Shown in pieces: positions 1 through 6,720 of a stretch of DNA of 48,073 nucleotides. The stretch's first letter is position 1, and each line of letters starts with the position of its first letter. The translations under genes were made by a program, and so were the position numbers. The notes below the pieces were generated by a model. It made no database searches. It had not been told where the DNA came from and was given only the letters and a program-made list of their open reading frames with translations. The stretch covers positions 1 to 48,073 of the forward strand of contig JAQTNF010000021.1 in assembly GCA_028713995.1 (NCBI GenBank). Reading direction: 5' to 3'. This DNA is from Deltaproteobacteria bacterium (GTDB taxonomy: Bacteria > Myxococcota_A > Polyangia > JAAYKL01).

Positions 1-913
1 CCTCGGGCTCGAGGAAGATCTGGTGCCGGTCCTTGTCCTTGAACCTCGCGACCTTGGTCTCGATGGACGGGCAGTACCTGGGGCCGATGCCTGTGATCGC
101 GCCGCCGTAGAGCGCCGAGCGCGACAGGTTTTCGAGGATCACGGTGTGGGTCTCCTCGCCGGTGTAGGTCACGTGGCACGCGCGCTGGGGCAGGACGTGC
201 TCGCGCGTCCGGGGGTCGAAGAACGGCGGGGGCTCGTCCCCTTTTTGCGCGTCGAGCCCTTCGAAGTCGATGGTCGACGCGTCGAGCCTGGGACACGTGC
301 CGGTCTTGAGCCGCAGCAGGGGCAGCCCGGCCTCCTCGAGCGATCGGGCGAGGCGCACGGCCGGAGCCTCGCCGCGCCTACCGCCGGGCGTTTGCTCCGA
401 GCCGATGTGGAGCATGCCGCGCAGGAACGTGCCGGCCGCCACGACAACGGCGCGGGCACGAAGCTCACCGCCGCGCTCGAGGTGCACGCCAATGACGCGC
501 CGCTCTTGGCCGGAGCCGGTCCACGCAAAGCCCACGACGCGATCCTCGATGATCGTCCCGCCGGTGAGGCCCCTCACGAGAGCCGACATCTCCTGAACGT
601 AGAGCTCCGAGTCGGTCTGGACGCGCGTCGCGCGCACGGCCGGACCTTTCCTGATGTTCAGTGTGCGGAACTGGAGCCCGGAACGGTCCGTAGCGAGGCC
701 CATGAGACCGCCGAGGGCCACGACCTCACGGACCAGGTGTCCCTTGGCCGGACCGCCCACGGCCGGATTGCACGGCTGGCAGGCGATACGGCTCTGAGAC
801 AGGGTCACGAGGGATGCTCGGGCGCCGATGCGTGTGGCCGCCGCGTAGGCCTCGCAACCCGCATGACCACCTCCGATCACGATAACATCAAGAATGTCGG
901 AATGTTGCGCCAT
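1..913 (-). CDS. mnmG: tRNA uridine-5-carboxymethylaminomethyl synthesis enzyme MnmG (GidA), N-terminal part
   Basis: FAD-dependent enzyme that, with MnmE, modifies the wobble uridine (U34) of certain tRNAs. The reverse strand reads MAQHSDILDVIVIGGGHAGCEA, which has the dinucleotide-binding GGGHAGCEAA-type motif of MnmG, followed by the family stretches CNPAVGGPAKGHLVREV, GLMGLATD and, further on, the segment around GTFLRGMLHIG. About 304 codons are present; the C-terminal half lies beyond position 1. The ATG at 913 is preceded by an AAGAAAGG ribosome site. It is transcribed away from the zinc-ribbon gene at 1108, so the 194-bp gap holds two divergent promoters. In many bacteria mnmG is near oriC; here the candidate origin is about 27 kb away. 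The identification is very secure. Confidence 0.95.
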   Translation of the reverse strand, partial: MAQHSDILDVIVIGGGHAGCEAYAAATRIGARASLVTLSQSRIACQPCNPAVGGPAKGHLVREVVALGGLMGLATDRSGLQFRTLNIRKGPAVRATRVQTDSELYVQEMSALVRGLTGGTIIEDRVVGFAWTGSGQERRVIGVHLERGGELRARAVVVAAGTFLRGMLHIGSEQTPGGRRGEAPAVRLARSLEEAGLPLLRLKTGTCPRLDASTIDFEGLDAQKGDEPPPFFDPRTREHVLPQRACHVTYTGEETHTVILENLSRSALYGGAITGIGPRYCPSIETKVARFKDKDRHQIFLEPE

Positions 914-1053
914 TCGAACCTTTCTTGCGCACCCGTGTTGCCTATCTCTGGCATGTCGCCGACCCAAAGGCAAACTGAACATCCAGACAGTGTGTCACGA
1001 GGGATTCATTTATCGTGAATTGGACGAAAAATCATGAATTTATACAGTCTGTT

Positions 1054-1082
1054 TTGACAGAAATGACAATATCGGATAAATG
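1054..1082 (+). promoter_or_regulatory. Candidate sigma-70 promoter for the zinc-ribbon gene
   Basis: TTGACA at 1054-1059 is followed after 17 bp by TAAATG (1077-1082), a weak -10. The 914-1107 gap is clearly AT-richer than the flanking genes. A start about 7 bp downstream would give a short leader carrying the GGAGGGG ribosome site at 1093. The -10 is a poor match, so this is only a candidate. Confidence 0.4.
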
Positions 1083-1107
1083 TTCACGAAATGGAGGGGC
1101 TTTAAAC

Positions 1108-2196
1108 ATGTATCAGTGGGATTCCAAGGCAATGGAGCGTCTCCTCCGTGTCCAGGATATCGATATGAAGATCCGGGCGCTCGAGAACGCCGTCGCGGAC
1201 CTGTGCCGCCGCTCCGTGGAGGAGGATCCGAGGCTGATCGAGCTCCAGCGCACGCTCAAGGCAATCGACGAGCGCACCGTGACGGTCGATGCGCAGCGGC
1301 AGATGTACGTGACCACCCTCGACGACATCCGAGGCGCCATCAAGGGGCTCGCGCAGAGCAAGTCCGGCGGGTTCAAGCCGCGCACGCGCTCGTCGACCGA
1401 GGCGCTCAAGATCGAGGAGGAGAAGCTCTCGGTCCTTATCGATGAGACGGACAACCAGCTCAAGACCCTCGAGGAGCAGCGCCACCGCACGGTGACCGAG
1501 ATCCATTCCCGTTCCCAGGAGGTGCGCACCCGGCAGCAGGGACCCGAGGCCGAGATCCGCAAGATCAAGAGCCAGTCGCGGAAGCTCGAGCAGCAGAGGC
1601 AGACCGCGACCGAGGGCATTCCCAAGGCCCTGCTGCGCGTCTACGACCGCCTGCGCAAGTCCCGGTCGGGCATCGGCCTCACCATCCTGCGCGACGGCGT
1701 GTGCACCATCTGCCGCATGCAGATGCCCACGGCGATCCACGGGCGGGTGCTGCGCGGCGAGATGATTCCCGCCTGCCCGGCCTGCGGCCGCATGGTGGCG
1801 CGCCTCGAAAACACGGGCGTCGCGCCGATCGTGACCGCGACCCGGTCGTACGAGCGGGACGAGGAGTCGGACGAGGAGGATCTCGACGAAGACGCGGACA
1901 TGGACCAACACGACGAGGGCGACCTGGAGTCCGAGGTCGACCTTCCGGTCATGCCCGCTCCGAAGAAGGAGCCCCCGGTCGCGGTCAAGCCCAAGGCGCA
2001 TCCATTGAAGCCGGGGAAACCGGACAAGCCCGCAAAACCCGCGAAGCCGACCAAGCCCGCGAAGCCGACCAAGCCCGTGAAACCGGGGAAGCCGGTCAAG
2101 CCCGCGAAGCCCGCGAAGCCCGCCAAGCCGACCAAACCCGTGAAACCGGCCAAGCCCGGCAAGCCGTCGAAAGCGACGAGGCCCGGCAAGCGCTGA
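1108..2196 (+). CDS. Coiled-coil zinc-ribbon protein (C4-type, DUF164 family) with Lys/Pro-rich tail
   Basis: A 362-aa protein. Residues about 10-190 are charged and heptad-rich, as expected for the long coiled coil of this family. Around residues 200-230 two Cys pairs (CTIC and CPAC) form the C4 zinc ribbon typical of the DUF164/zf-RING_7 group, whose role is poorly defined (nucleic-acid or chaperone-like functions have been proposed). An acidic segment follows, and the last ~85 residues are a low-complexity lysine/proline tail (KPAKPTKP-type repeats) resembling histone H1-like tails. The start at 1108 is chosen because GGAGGGG lies 9 bp upstream; a longer in-frame start at 1015 lacks a ribosome site and a family-like N-terminus. 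The core is a confident family match; the tail is unusual. Confidence 0.85.
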   Translation: MYQWDSKAMERLLRVQDIDMKIRALENAVADLCRRSVEEDPRLIELQRTLKAIDERTVTVDAQRQMYVTTLDDIRGAIKGLAQSKSGGFKPRTRSSTEALKIEEEKLSVLIDETDNQLKTLEEQRHRTVTEIHSRSQEVRTRQQGPEAEIRKIKSQSRKLEQQRQTATEGIPKALLRVYDRLRKSRSGIGLTILRDGVCTICRMQMPTAIHGRVLRGEMIPACPACGRMVARLENTGVAPIVTATRSYERDEESDEEDLDEDADMDQHDEGDLESEVDLPVMPAPKKEPPVAVKPKAHPLKPGKPDKPAKPAKPTKPAKPTKPVKPGKPVKPAKPAKPAKPTKPVKPAKPGKPSKATRPGKR

Positions 2197-2246
2197 TCGT
2201 TGCCTCGGCTTTTTGAAAACAACCCCAGGCGCGTGTATTGTCATCG

Positions 2247-3218
2247 ATGATGAATGACACCTGGGACAGGCGGCGCTTCCTCAAACGGATGGGCGTTGCC
2301 GCGGCGGGCGTGGCCGCAGCCTCCGGCATCGGCCTGCTCGCGCGTGATCGGGGCCGCGACGAGCCCCCGTCCGGGCGGCGCACGGGACAGCGCAGGGACT
2401 TTCGCCGCGGGCTCGACAGGCCCGACGTGGATCTGGTCGTTGCCAGGGGCGATCCGGACGCGGCCACGCGCGCGGCCGTGGGGGCGCTCGGCGGCATGAA
2501 GGCCTTTGTCCGGCCCGGCGAGGTGGTGGTCGTCAAGCCGAACGTGGGCTGGGATCGCACGCCCGTGCAGGCGGCCAACACCAACCCGCTCGTGGTCGCG
2601 GCCATCGTGCGCATGTGCCTCGCGGCCGGCGCGGGCCGGGTGGTGGTGACCGACAACAGCTGCAACGAGGCCAAGCGCTGCTTCACGCGCTCGGGCATCT
2701 GGAAGGCCGCGTCCGAAGCGGGCGCCGACGTCGTGGTCCCGGCCGCGCACATGTTCGCCGAGCAGGACCTCGGGGGCGTGATCCTCGGGCGCATGCCCGT
2801 GCTGGGCCCGGCCGTGCGCGCCGATCGCTTCATCAACGTGCCCGTGGCCAAGCACCACGGCCTCGCGGGCTTCACCGGCGCCATGAAGAACCTCTACGGC
2901 GTGCTGGGAGGCCGCCGCAACCGCCTGCACCAGCGCATCGACGACTCCCTGGCCGACCTGGCCGACTTCGTGCGGCCCACGCTCACGATCATGGACGCCA
3001 CGCGCGTCCTCGTCCGCAATGGACCGCAGGGCGGCGACGTGGCCGACACCGAGGTGAGGAACCAGGTCATCGCCTCGGTCGATCAGGTGGCGGTCGACAC
3101 CTATTCGTGCGGCCTCATCGGCCTCAAGCCGGCCGATCTGCCCTATCTCGCGCTCGGTGAGAGCCGCGGGCTCGGCACCACGAGGCTCGAGGGGCTCAAG
3201 AGGCGGGAGGTCTCGTGA
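2247..3218 (+). CDS. TAT-exported DUF362 domain protein
   Basis: A 323-aa protein. The N-terminus has a twin-arginine signal (RRRFLKRMG followed by an alanine-rich hydrophobic stretch ending near residue 35), so it is probably exported folded across the inner membrane, often a sign of a bound cofactor. The body carries DUF362 landmarks: KPNVGW, a VVVTDNS segment, and NVPVAKHHGLAGFTGAMKN. DUF362 proteins are frequently encoded beside or fused to ferredoxin domains, but their reaction is not firmly known. The stop overlaps the ATG of the polyferredoxin gene (TGATG at 3216-3220), so the two are translationally coupled and probably partners. ATGs at 2247 and 2250 are both possible. Confidence 0.88.
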   Translation: MMNDTWDRRRFLKRMGVAAAGVAAASGIGLLARDRGRDEPPSGRRTGQRRDFRRGLDRPDVDLVVARGDPDAATRAAVGALGGMKAFVRPGEVVVVKPNVGWDRTPVQAANTNPLVVAAIVRMCLAAGAGRVVVTDNSCNEAKRCFTRSGIWKAASEAGADVVVPAAHMFAEQDLGGVILGRMPVLGPAVRADRFINVPVAKHHGLAGFTGAMKNLYGVLGGRRNRLHQRIDDSLADLADFVRPTLTIMDATRVLVRNGPQGGDVADTEVRNQVIASVDQVAVDTYSCGLIGLKPADLPYLALGESRGLGTTRLEGLKRREVS

Positions 3219-4900
3219 TGCCGGACGGAGGCGCGGGGAGGTCCGACCGCAAGCGCTGGCGTGCGCTGAGGTGGCTGCGGCGCGCGAGCCAGGCGGCCTT
3301 CCTGGGGCTCTTCCTCGCGCTCATCGCGGCGACCGCGGCCCTGACCGGCGCGGGCTTCGACGCGGCCTCTTCCGCGCGGGTGCGCTGGCCCGTGGAGGCG
3401 TTCCTCGACATCGATCCCCTCGCGGGAGCCGTGGTGCTGCTCGCGACCGGCACGGTGGCCGGCGCCATGATCTTCGGGCTCGTCACGCTGGCGAGCGCCG
3501 CGCTGCTCGGCCGCGCGTTCTGCGGCTGGGCCTGCCCGCTCGGGGCGCTCAACCAGCTCGTCTCCGAGATCCGGCCTTTCGCCAGGGGCAAGCGCCGGAT
3601 CGCGTCGAACGCGACGAAACCCTACCAGAAGGCCAAGTACGTGATTCTCGCCGCGGTGCTCGGCGCCGCTCTTCTCGGCTCGGCCGCGGGCGGCGTCCTC
3701 GATCCGCTCAGCCTCGTGACGCGCGGCGTGTCGCTCGTGCTGCTTCCGTGGATCGAGTGGGCGCTCGGAGGCGTCATGGACGCGGCCTCCGGCAGCCATG
3801 TGGCCGGCGTGCAGCGGCTGGCCGACAACGCCTACCGCGCAACGGGCTCGCTGCTTGCCGGGCGCGGGCTCATCTACGGCGGCGGCTTCGCGATCGGCGT
3901 GCTGTTCGTCGCGATCCTCGCGGTCAACCGCTGGGTGCCGCGCTTCTGGTGCCGGGGGCTGTGCCCGCTCGGCGCGATGCTCGGCGCGTCCGGCCGCTTC
4001 GGCATGCTCTTGCTCGACAAGGACGCGGAGCGCTGCGACCAGTGCGGGCTGTGCCAGATGGCGTGCCAGGGGGCGGCCTCCCCGCGGCCGGGCGAGAGGT
4101 GGCAGCGGGCCGAGTGCGATCTGTGCATGAACTGCGTGGCGGCCTGCCCGCACGGCGCCATCGCGTTCCGGCTGGCCGGGCGCACGACCGACGAGCAACC
4201 GTTGCCGGATCTCGGACGGCGTGCTGTGCTCGCAGGAGCCGCGGCCGGCGTGGCGCTCGTCCCGGCCATGCGCGCAGGCGCCCTCGGTTCGGGCCTGGGG
4301 CGCCCGGATCCGGCCTGCATCCGTCCGCCCGGATCACGCGACGAGGACGAGTTCCTGTCGCGGTGCATCCGCTGCGGCCAGTGCATGAAGATCTGCCCGC
4401 GCAACGCCCTGCACCCGGCGCTCGACGAGGCGGGCGTGGAGGGGCTGTGGACCCCGGTGCTCGTGCCGCGCATCGGCTACTGTGAGCCCACGTGCACGCT
4501 GTGCACCCAGGTCTGCCCCACGGGCGCCATCCGCACGATCACCGAGAACGAGAAGCTCGGCCGTTCCGGCGCGTCCATGGTGCGTATCGGCACGGCCTTC
4601 ATCGACCAGGGCCGATGCCTGCCGTGGGCCATGGGCACGCCGTGCATGGTCTGCGAGGAGTTCTGCCCCACGTCGCCCAAGGCGGTCTGGACCCGCGAGG
4701 AGGAGGTCGACGTACGCGACCTCAAGGTCAAGGTGCGCAGGCCCTACGTGGATCCGGCCGCGTGCAACGGCTGCGGCGCCTGCGAGTTCGCGTGTCCGGT
4801 GTACGACCGGGCCGCCATCCGCGTCACGGCCGCGGGCGAGTCGCGCGCTCCGGGCCACGAGCTCTTGCTGCGTCCGGCATCCCCCAAGCGTCCGAAGTGA
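3218..4900 (+). CDS. Membrane polyferredoxin, NapH-like and NapG-like fusion
   Basis: A 560-aa protein. The N-terminal ~230 residues hold several hydrophobic segments and a CGWACPLGAL motif (near residue 105) followed by CRGLCPLGAM, as in NapH/NosR/CcoG-type quinol-interacting membrane proteins. Then come [4Fe-4S] motifs CDQCGLCQMAC and CDLCMNCVAACP, a second hydrophobic stretch, and a NapG-like region with CIRCGQCMKICP, CTLCTQVCP, CMVCEEFCP and CNGCGACEFACP. At least six cysteine clusters suggest electron transfer from quinol to a periplasmic partner. NapH and NapG are usually separate proteins. The ATG at 3218 is used with GGGAGG just upstream. Its last ~60 bases (4843-4884) are duplicated at 5665-5706. 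The electron acceptor is unknown; the adjacent DUF362 protein is the best candidate. Confidence 0.85.
   Translation: MPDGGAGRSDRKRWRALRWLRRASQAAFLGLFLALIAATAALTGAGFDAASSARVRWPVEAFLDIDPLAGAVVLLATGTVAGAMIFGLVTLASAALLGRAFCGWACPLGALNQLVSEIRPFARGKRRIASNATKPYQKAKYVILAAVLGAALLGSAAGGVLDPLSLVTRGVSLVLLPWIEWALGGVMDAASGSHVAGVQRLADNAYRATGSLLAGRGLIYGGGFAIGVLFVAILAVNRWVPRFWCRGLCPLGAMLGASGRFGMLLLDKDAERCDQCGLCQMACQGAASPRPGERWQRAECDLCMNCVAACPHGAIAFRLAGRTTDEQPLPDLGRRAVLAGAAAGVALVPAMRAGALGSGLGRPDPACIRPPGSRDEDEFLSRCIRCGQCMKICPRNALHPALDEAGVEGLWTPVLVPRIGYCEPTCTLCTQVCPTGAIRTITENEKLGRSGASMVRIGTAFIDQGRCLPWAMGTPCMVCEEFCPTSPKAVWTREEEVDVRDLKVKVRRPYVDPAACNGCGACEFACPVYDRAAIRVTAAGESRAPGHELLLRPASPKRPK
4843..4884 (+). repeat. 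42-bp direct repeat, copy 1 (inside the 3' end of the polyferredoxin gene)
   Basis: These 42 bases recur without a mismatch at 5665-5706, bracketing the RelB-YafQ module. Copy 1 encodes the residues before the last five of the polyferredoxin. Identity stops sharply at both ends when the two sites are compared by eye. Confidence 0.95.
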
Positions 4901-5044
4901 CGGCCTCACGAAGCCGCCTGCCAGCCACGGTCGCTTCTCTCCCACCGCTCGAAGAGCCAGGTCCAATGCTCCCGCGCCTTGCCGAGATGCCACCCGTGCG
5001 CGGCGCCTGGTCCCTGCTCTCCCGGTTGCAGATGGCATGGGGAG

Positions 5045-5079
5045 TTGACAAAGCCGCAGAATGAAGTACATTGTCATTC
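5045..5079 (+). promoter_or_regulatory. Promoter and candidate operator of the RelB-YafQ module
   Basis: TTGACA at 5045-5050 is followed after 16 bp by TACATT (5067-5072). The -10 lies inside an inverted repeat with arms GAATGA (5059-5064) and TCATTC (5074-5079) separated by 9 bp. RelB-type antitoxins autorepress their own operons by binding such palindromes, so this is the expected operator. AGGAGG at 5085-5090 is the ribosome site. Confidence 0.65.
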
Positions 5080-5097
5080 AGAGAAGGAGGAGCATTC

Positions 5098-5361
5098 ATG
5101 ACCACAAATACGATAGTGCAGGCGCGCGTCGACGGCGAGGTCAAGGACGAGGCCGCCGCCGTTCTGGCAGCCATGGGGCTTACCGTGTCGGATGCGGTTC
5201 GCATGCTGCTCACACGCGTCGCGCGGGAGAAGGCCCTGCCTTTCGAGCCGCTCACCCCGAACGCCAAGACCATCAAGGCCATGCGGGAAGCCCGCGCCGG
5301 TCGCACGGCCAAGTTCAAGAACGCCGCAGCGCTCATGGCCGATCTGCATGCGGACGATTGA
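5098..5361 (+). CDS. Antitoxin of the RelB/DinJ family
   Basis: An 87-aa protein with the ribbon-helix-helix N-terminus typical of RelB/DinJ (VQARVDGEVKDEAAAVL, then the GLTVSDAVRMLLTRV helix), followed by the conserved LPFEP turn and a C-terminal toxin-binding tail. It should neutralise the YafQ-like toxin encoded immediately downstream and repress the shared promoter. The ATG at 5098 is chosen over the in-frame codon at 5071 because AGGAGG sits 7 bp upstream and the family N-terminus starts here. Its stop overlaps the toxin start by 14 bp, the usual arrangement. The whole module is flanked by 42-bp direct repeats, suggesting it arrived as a unit. Confidence 0.93.
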   Translation: MTTNTIVQARVDGEVKDEAAAVLAAMGLTVSDAVRMLLTRVAREKALPFEPLTPNAKTIKAMREARAGRTAKFKNAAALMADLHADD

Positions 5362-5629
5362 GCGCACCGGCCAGTTCAAGCGCGACTACAAGCGCGAATC
5401 CAGGGGCCGCTACAAGGCGACGCTGGACACCGATTTCCTCGCCGTCCTCGCGGTCCTGGTGAGCGATCAAGCGCTCGAAGCCCGGCTCTGCGACCACGCC
5501 TTGAGCGGCGAATGGAAGGACCACCGGGACTGCCACATCAAGCCCGATCTGGTGTTGGTCTACCGCAAACCCGATCCCGGCACTTTGCAACTCGTCCGCC
5601 TCGGCTCGCATTCCGAGCTGGGGCTGTAG
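5348..5629 (+). CDS. mRNA interferase toxin of the YafQ/RelE family
   Basis: A 93-aa ribosome-dependent endoribonuclease of the type II toxin-antitoxin class. The C-terminal half follows the E. coli YafQ pattern closely: DH-x-L-x-G-x-W-K (residues ~51-59), RD-x-HI-x-PD, L-x-Y, then R-L-GSH-x-x-L. The histidines and aspartate that form the YafQ active site are therefore present, so the toxin looks intact. Translation starts at ATG 5348 inside the antitoxin gene. Length matches the family (about 92 aa). Confidence 0.93.
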   Translation: MRTIERTGQFKRDYKRESRGRYKATLDTDFLAVLAVLVSDQALEARLCDHALSGEWKDHRDCHIKPDLVLVYRKPDPGTLQLVRLGSHSELGL

Positions 5630-5664
5630 GGCCGGGTGAGGATCGCATCAAGGACGTTTCCTCG

Positions 5665-5706
5665 GCGCGCTCCGGGCCACGAGCTCTTGCTGCGTCCGGC
5701 ATCCCC
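5665..5706 (+). repeat. 42-bp direct repeat, copy 2
   Basis: Exact copy of 4843-4884, 36 bp after the toxin stop. The repeat ends abruptly at 5706, where a radical-SAM/SPASM-like coding fragment begins in a different frame. Centre-to-centre distance between the copies is 822 bp. Confidence 0.95.
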
Positions 5707-5784
5707 ACGCGCTTCGCAGGGTGCCAGGCAGGCCTGACCAACATCGGCATCGAGTCGAACGGCAACGTGAAGGGGTGCCTGTCG
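5707..5784 (+). pseudogene. Remnant of a radical SAM/SPASM-domain gene
   Basis: In the + frame the bases from 5710 encode a short peptide with the SPASM iron-sulfur pattern C-x-A-G then I-x-I-x-S-N-G-x-V-x-x-C (cysteines encoded at 5722 and 5776). This is the segment that carries auxiliary [4Fe-4S] ligands in SPASM peptide-maturases. Nothing upstream (the 42-bp repeat) or downstream (a terminator-less stretch into the next gene) continues the family, so only about 25 codons survive. It marks an old deletion or rearrangement at the edge of the toxin-antitoxin insertion. The match is by recall of the motif, not by search. Confidence 0.5.
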
Positions 5785-5808
5785 GGAGTAGGCGGGCGAG
5801 GCAAAGGC

Positions 5809-6720
5809 TCAGGGCTGCTTGTTCCAGGGGCCGGTGATGTCGAGGCCCTTGCTCACGGCCTCCAGGTTCTCGCGCGCGGTGGGGTGGTTGGGATCGATGG
5901 TGAGCGCCGTCTTGAACTCCAGGGCGGCCTGCCCGTTCTTCCCCTGCGCCGCGAGCACGAGGCCCAGCTGGTTGTGGGCGCTCGCGTTGCCCGGCGCCGC
6001 GGCGACGGCGCGCCTGAGGATCATCTCGGCGTCCGTGTCGCGGCCTTTGCGGTGCAGGATCGAGCCCAGGTTGACGAGGGAGACGACCTCGGTCTGGTCG
6101 AGGCGCACGGCCACGCGGGCCTCGGCCTCGGCCTCGTCGAGCTCCTTCATGGCCGCGAGGAGCACGGCCAGATCGCTGTGGAGCGCGGGATCGTCCGGGG
6201 CGATGCCCACGGCCTTGCGCAGCGTCGCGATGGCGAGGCGCACGTGGCCCGCCATCTGGTAGGCCTGCGCCAGGTTGGACAGCAGCGCCACGTCGGCGGG
6301 CGCGATGGCGGCGGCCTTCTCGGCCGTGGCCACGGCCTCGCGGAGCCTGTGACATTGCAGGTAGGCGGTCGCCAGATCGCCCATCACGGCCGGATCGCCG
6401 GGAGTCATCTCGCTCGCCTTGCGCAGGACGGCCATGGCGTACGCCCCGTCGCCGGCCATGATCTTCTTCTGCCCCAGGGCGTGCAGCGCGGCCGCGTCCG
6501 AAGGCGCGTCCGCCGGCAACGGCGCGTCCGGGCAGGCGTCGGCCGGATTCCGGATCAACGGAGCCGGCGCGGCTGCCGGCGCCCGTGCGGGCTCTGCGTC
6601 GGCCGTGCCCCGGGTCGAGAGGTGGGACGGCTCGGCCATGTCTCCGGGCCTCGCCGCGGGCGCCCCGGTGCCGCACCCCGTGAGCGCGAAGGCCGCGAGG
6701 AGACGTCCGATCCGGATCAT
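5809..6720 (-). CDS. TPR-repeat lipoprotein, possibly TadD-like
   Basis: A 303-aa protein. The N-terminus has a short hydrophobic stretch ending in the lipobox LTGC (Cys16), so it should be lipidated. An Ala/Pro-rich linker follows, then from residue ~80 about six tetratricopeptide repeats (recurring A-x-x-P-x-D/N and LA-x-AY signatures). TPR lipoproteins of this size (TadD) are standard members of Tad pilus loci, where they help place the secretin; this gene is downstream of cpaB on the same strand, which fits, but the TPR fold alone is not diagnostic. The start overlaps the stop of the 972-aa gene by 4 bp (ATGA), indicating coupling. Confidence 0.75.
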   Translation of the reverse strand: MIRIGRLLAAFALTGCGTGAPAARPGDMAEPSHLSTRGTADAEPARAPAAAPAPLIRNPADACPDAPLPADAPSDAAALHALGQKKIMAGDGAYAMAVLRKASEMTPGDPAVMGDLATAYLQCHRLREAVATAEKAAAIAPADVALLSNLAQAYQMAGHVRLAIATLRKAVGIAPDDPALHSDLAVLLAAMKELDEAEAEARVAVRLDQTEVVSLVNLGSILHRKGRDTDAEMILRRAVAAAPGNASAHNQLGLVLAAQGKNGQAALEFKTALTIDPNHPTARENLEAVSKGLDITGPWNKQP

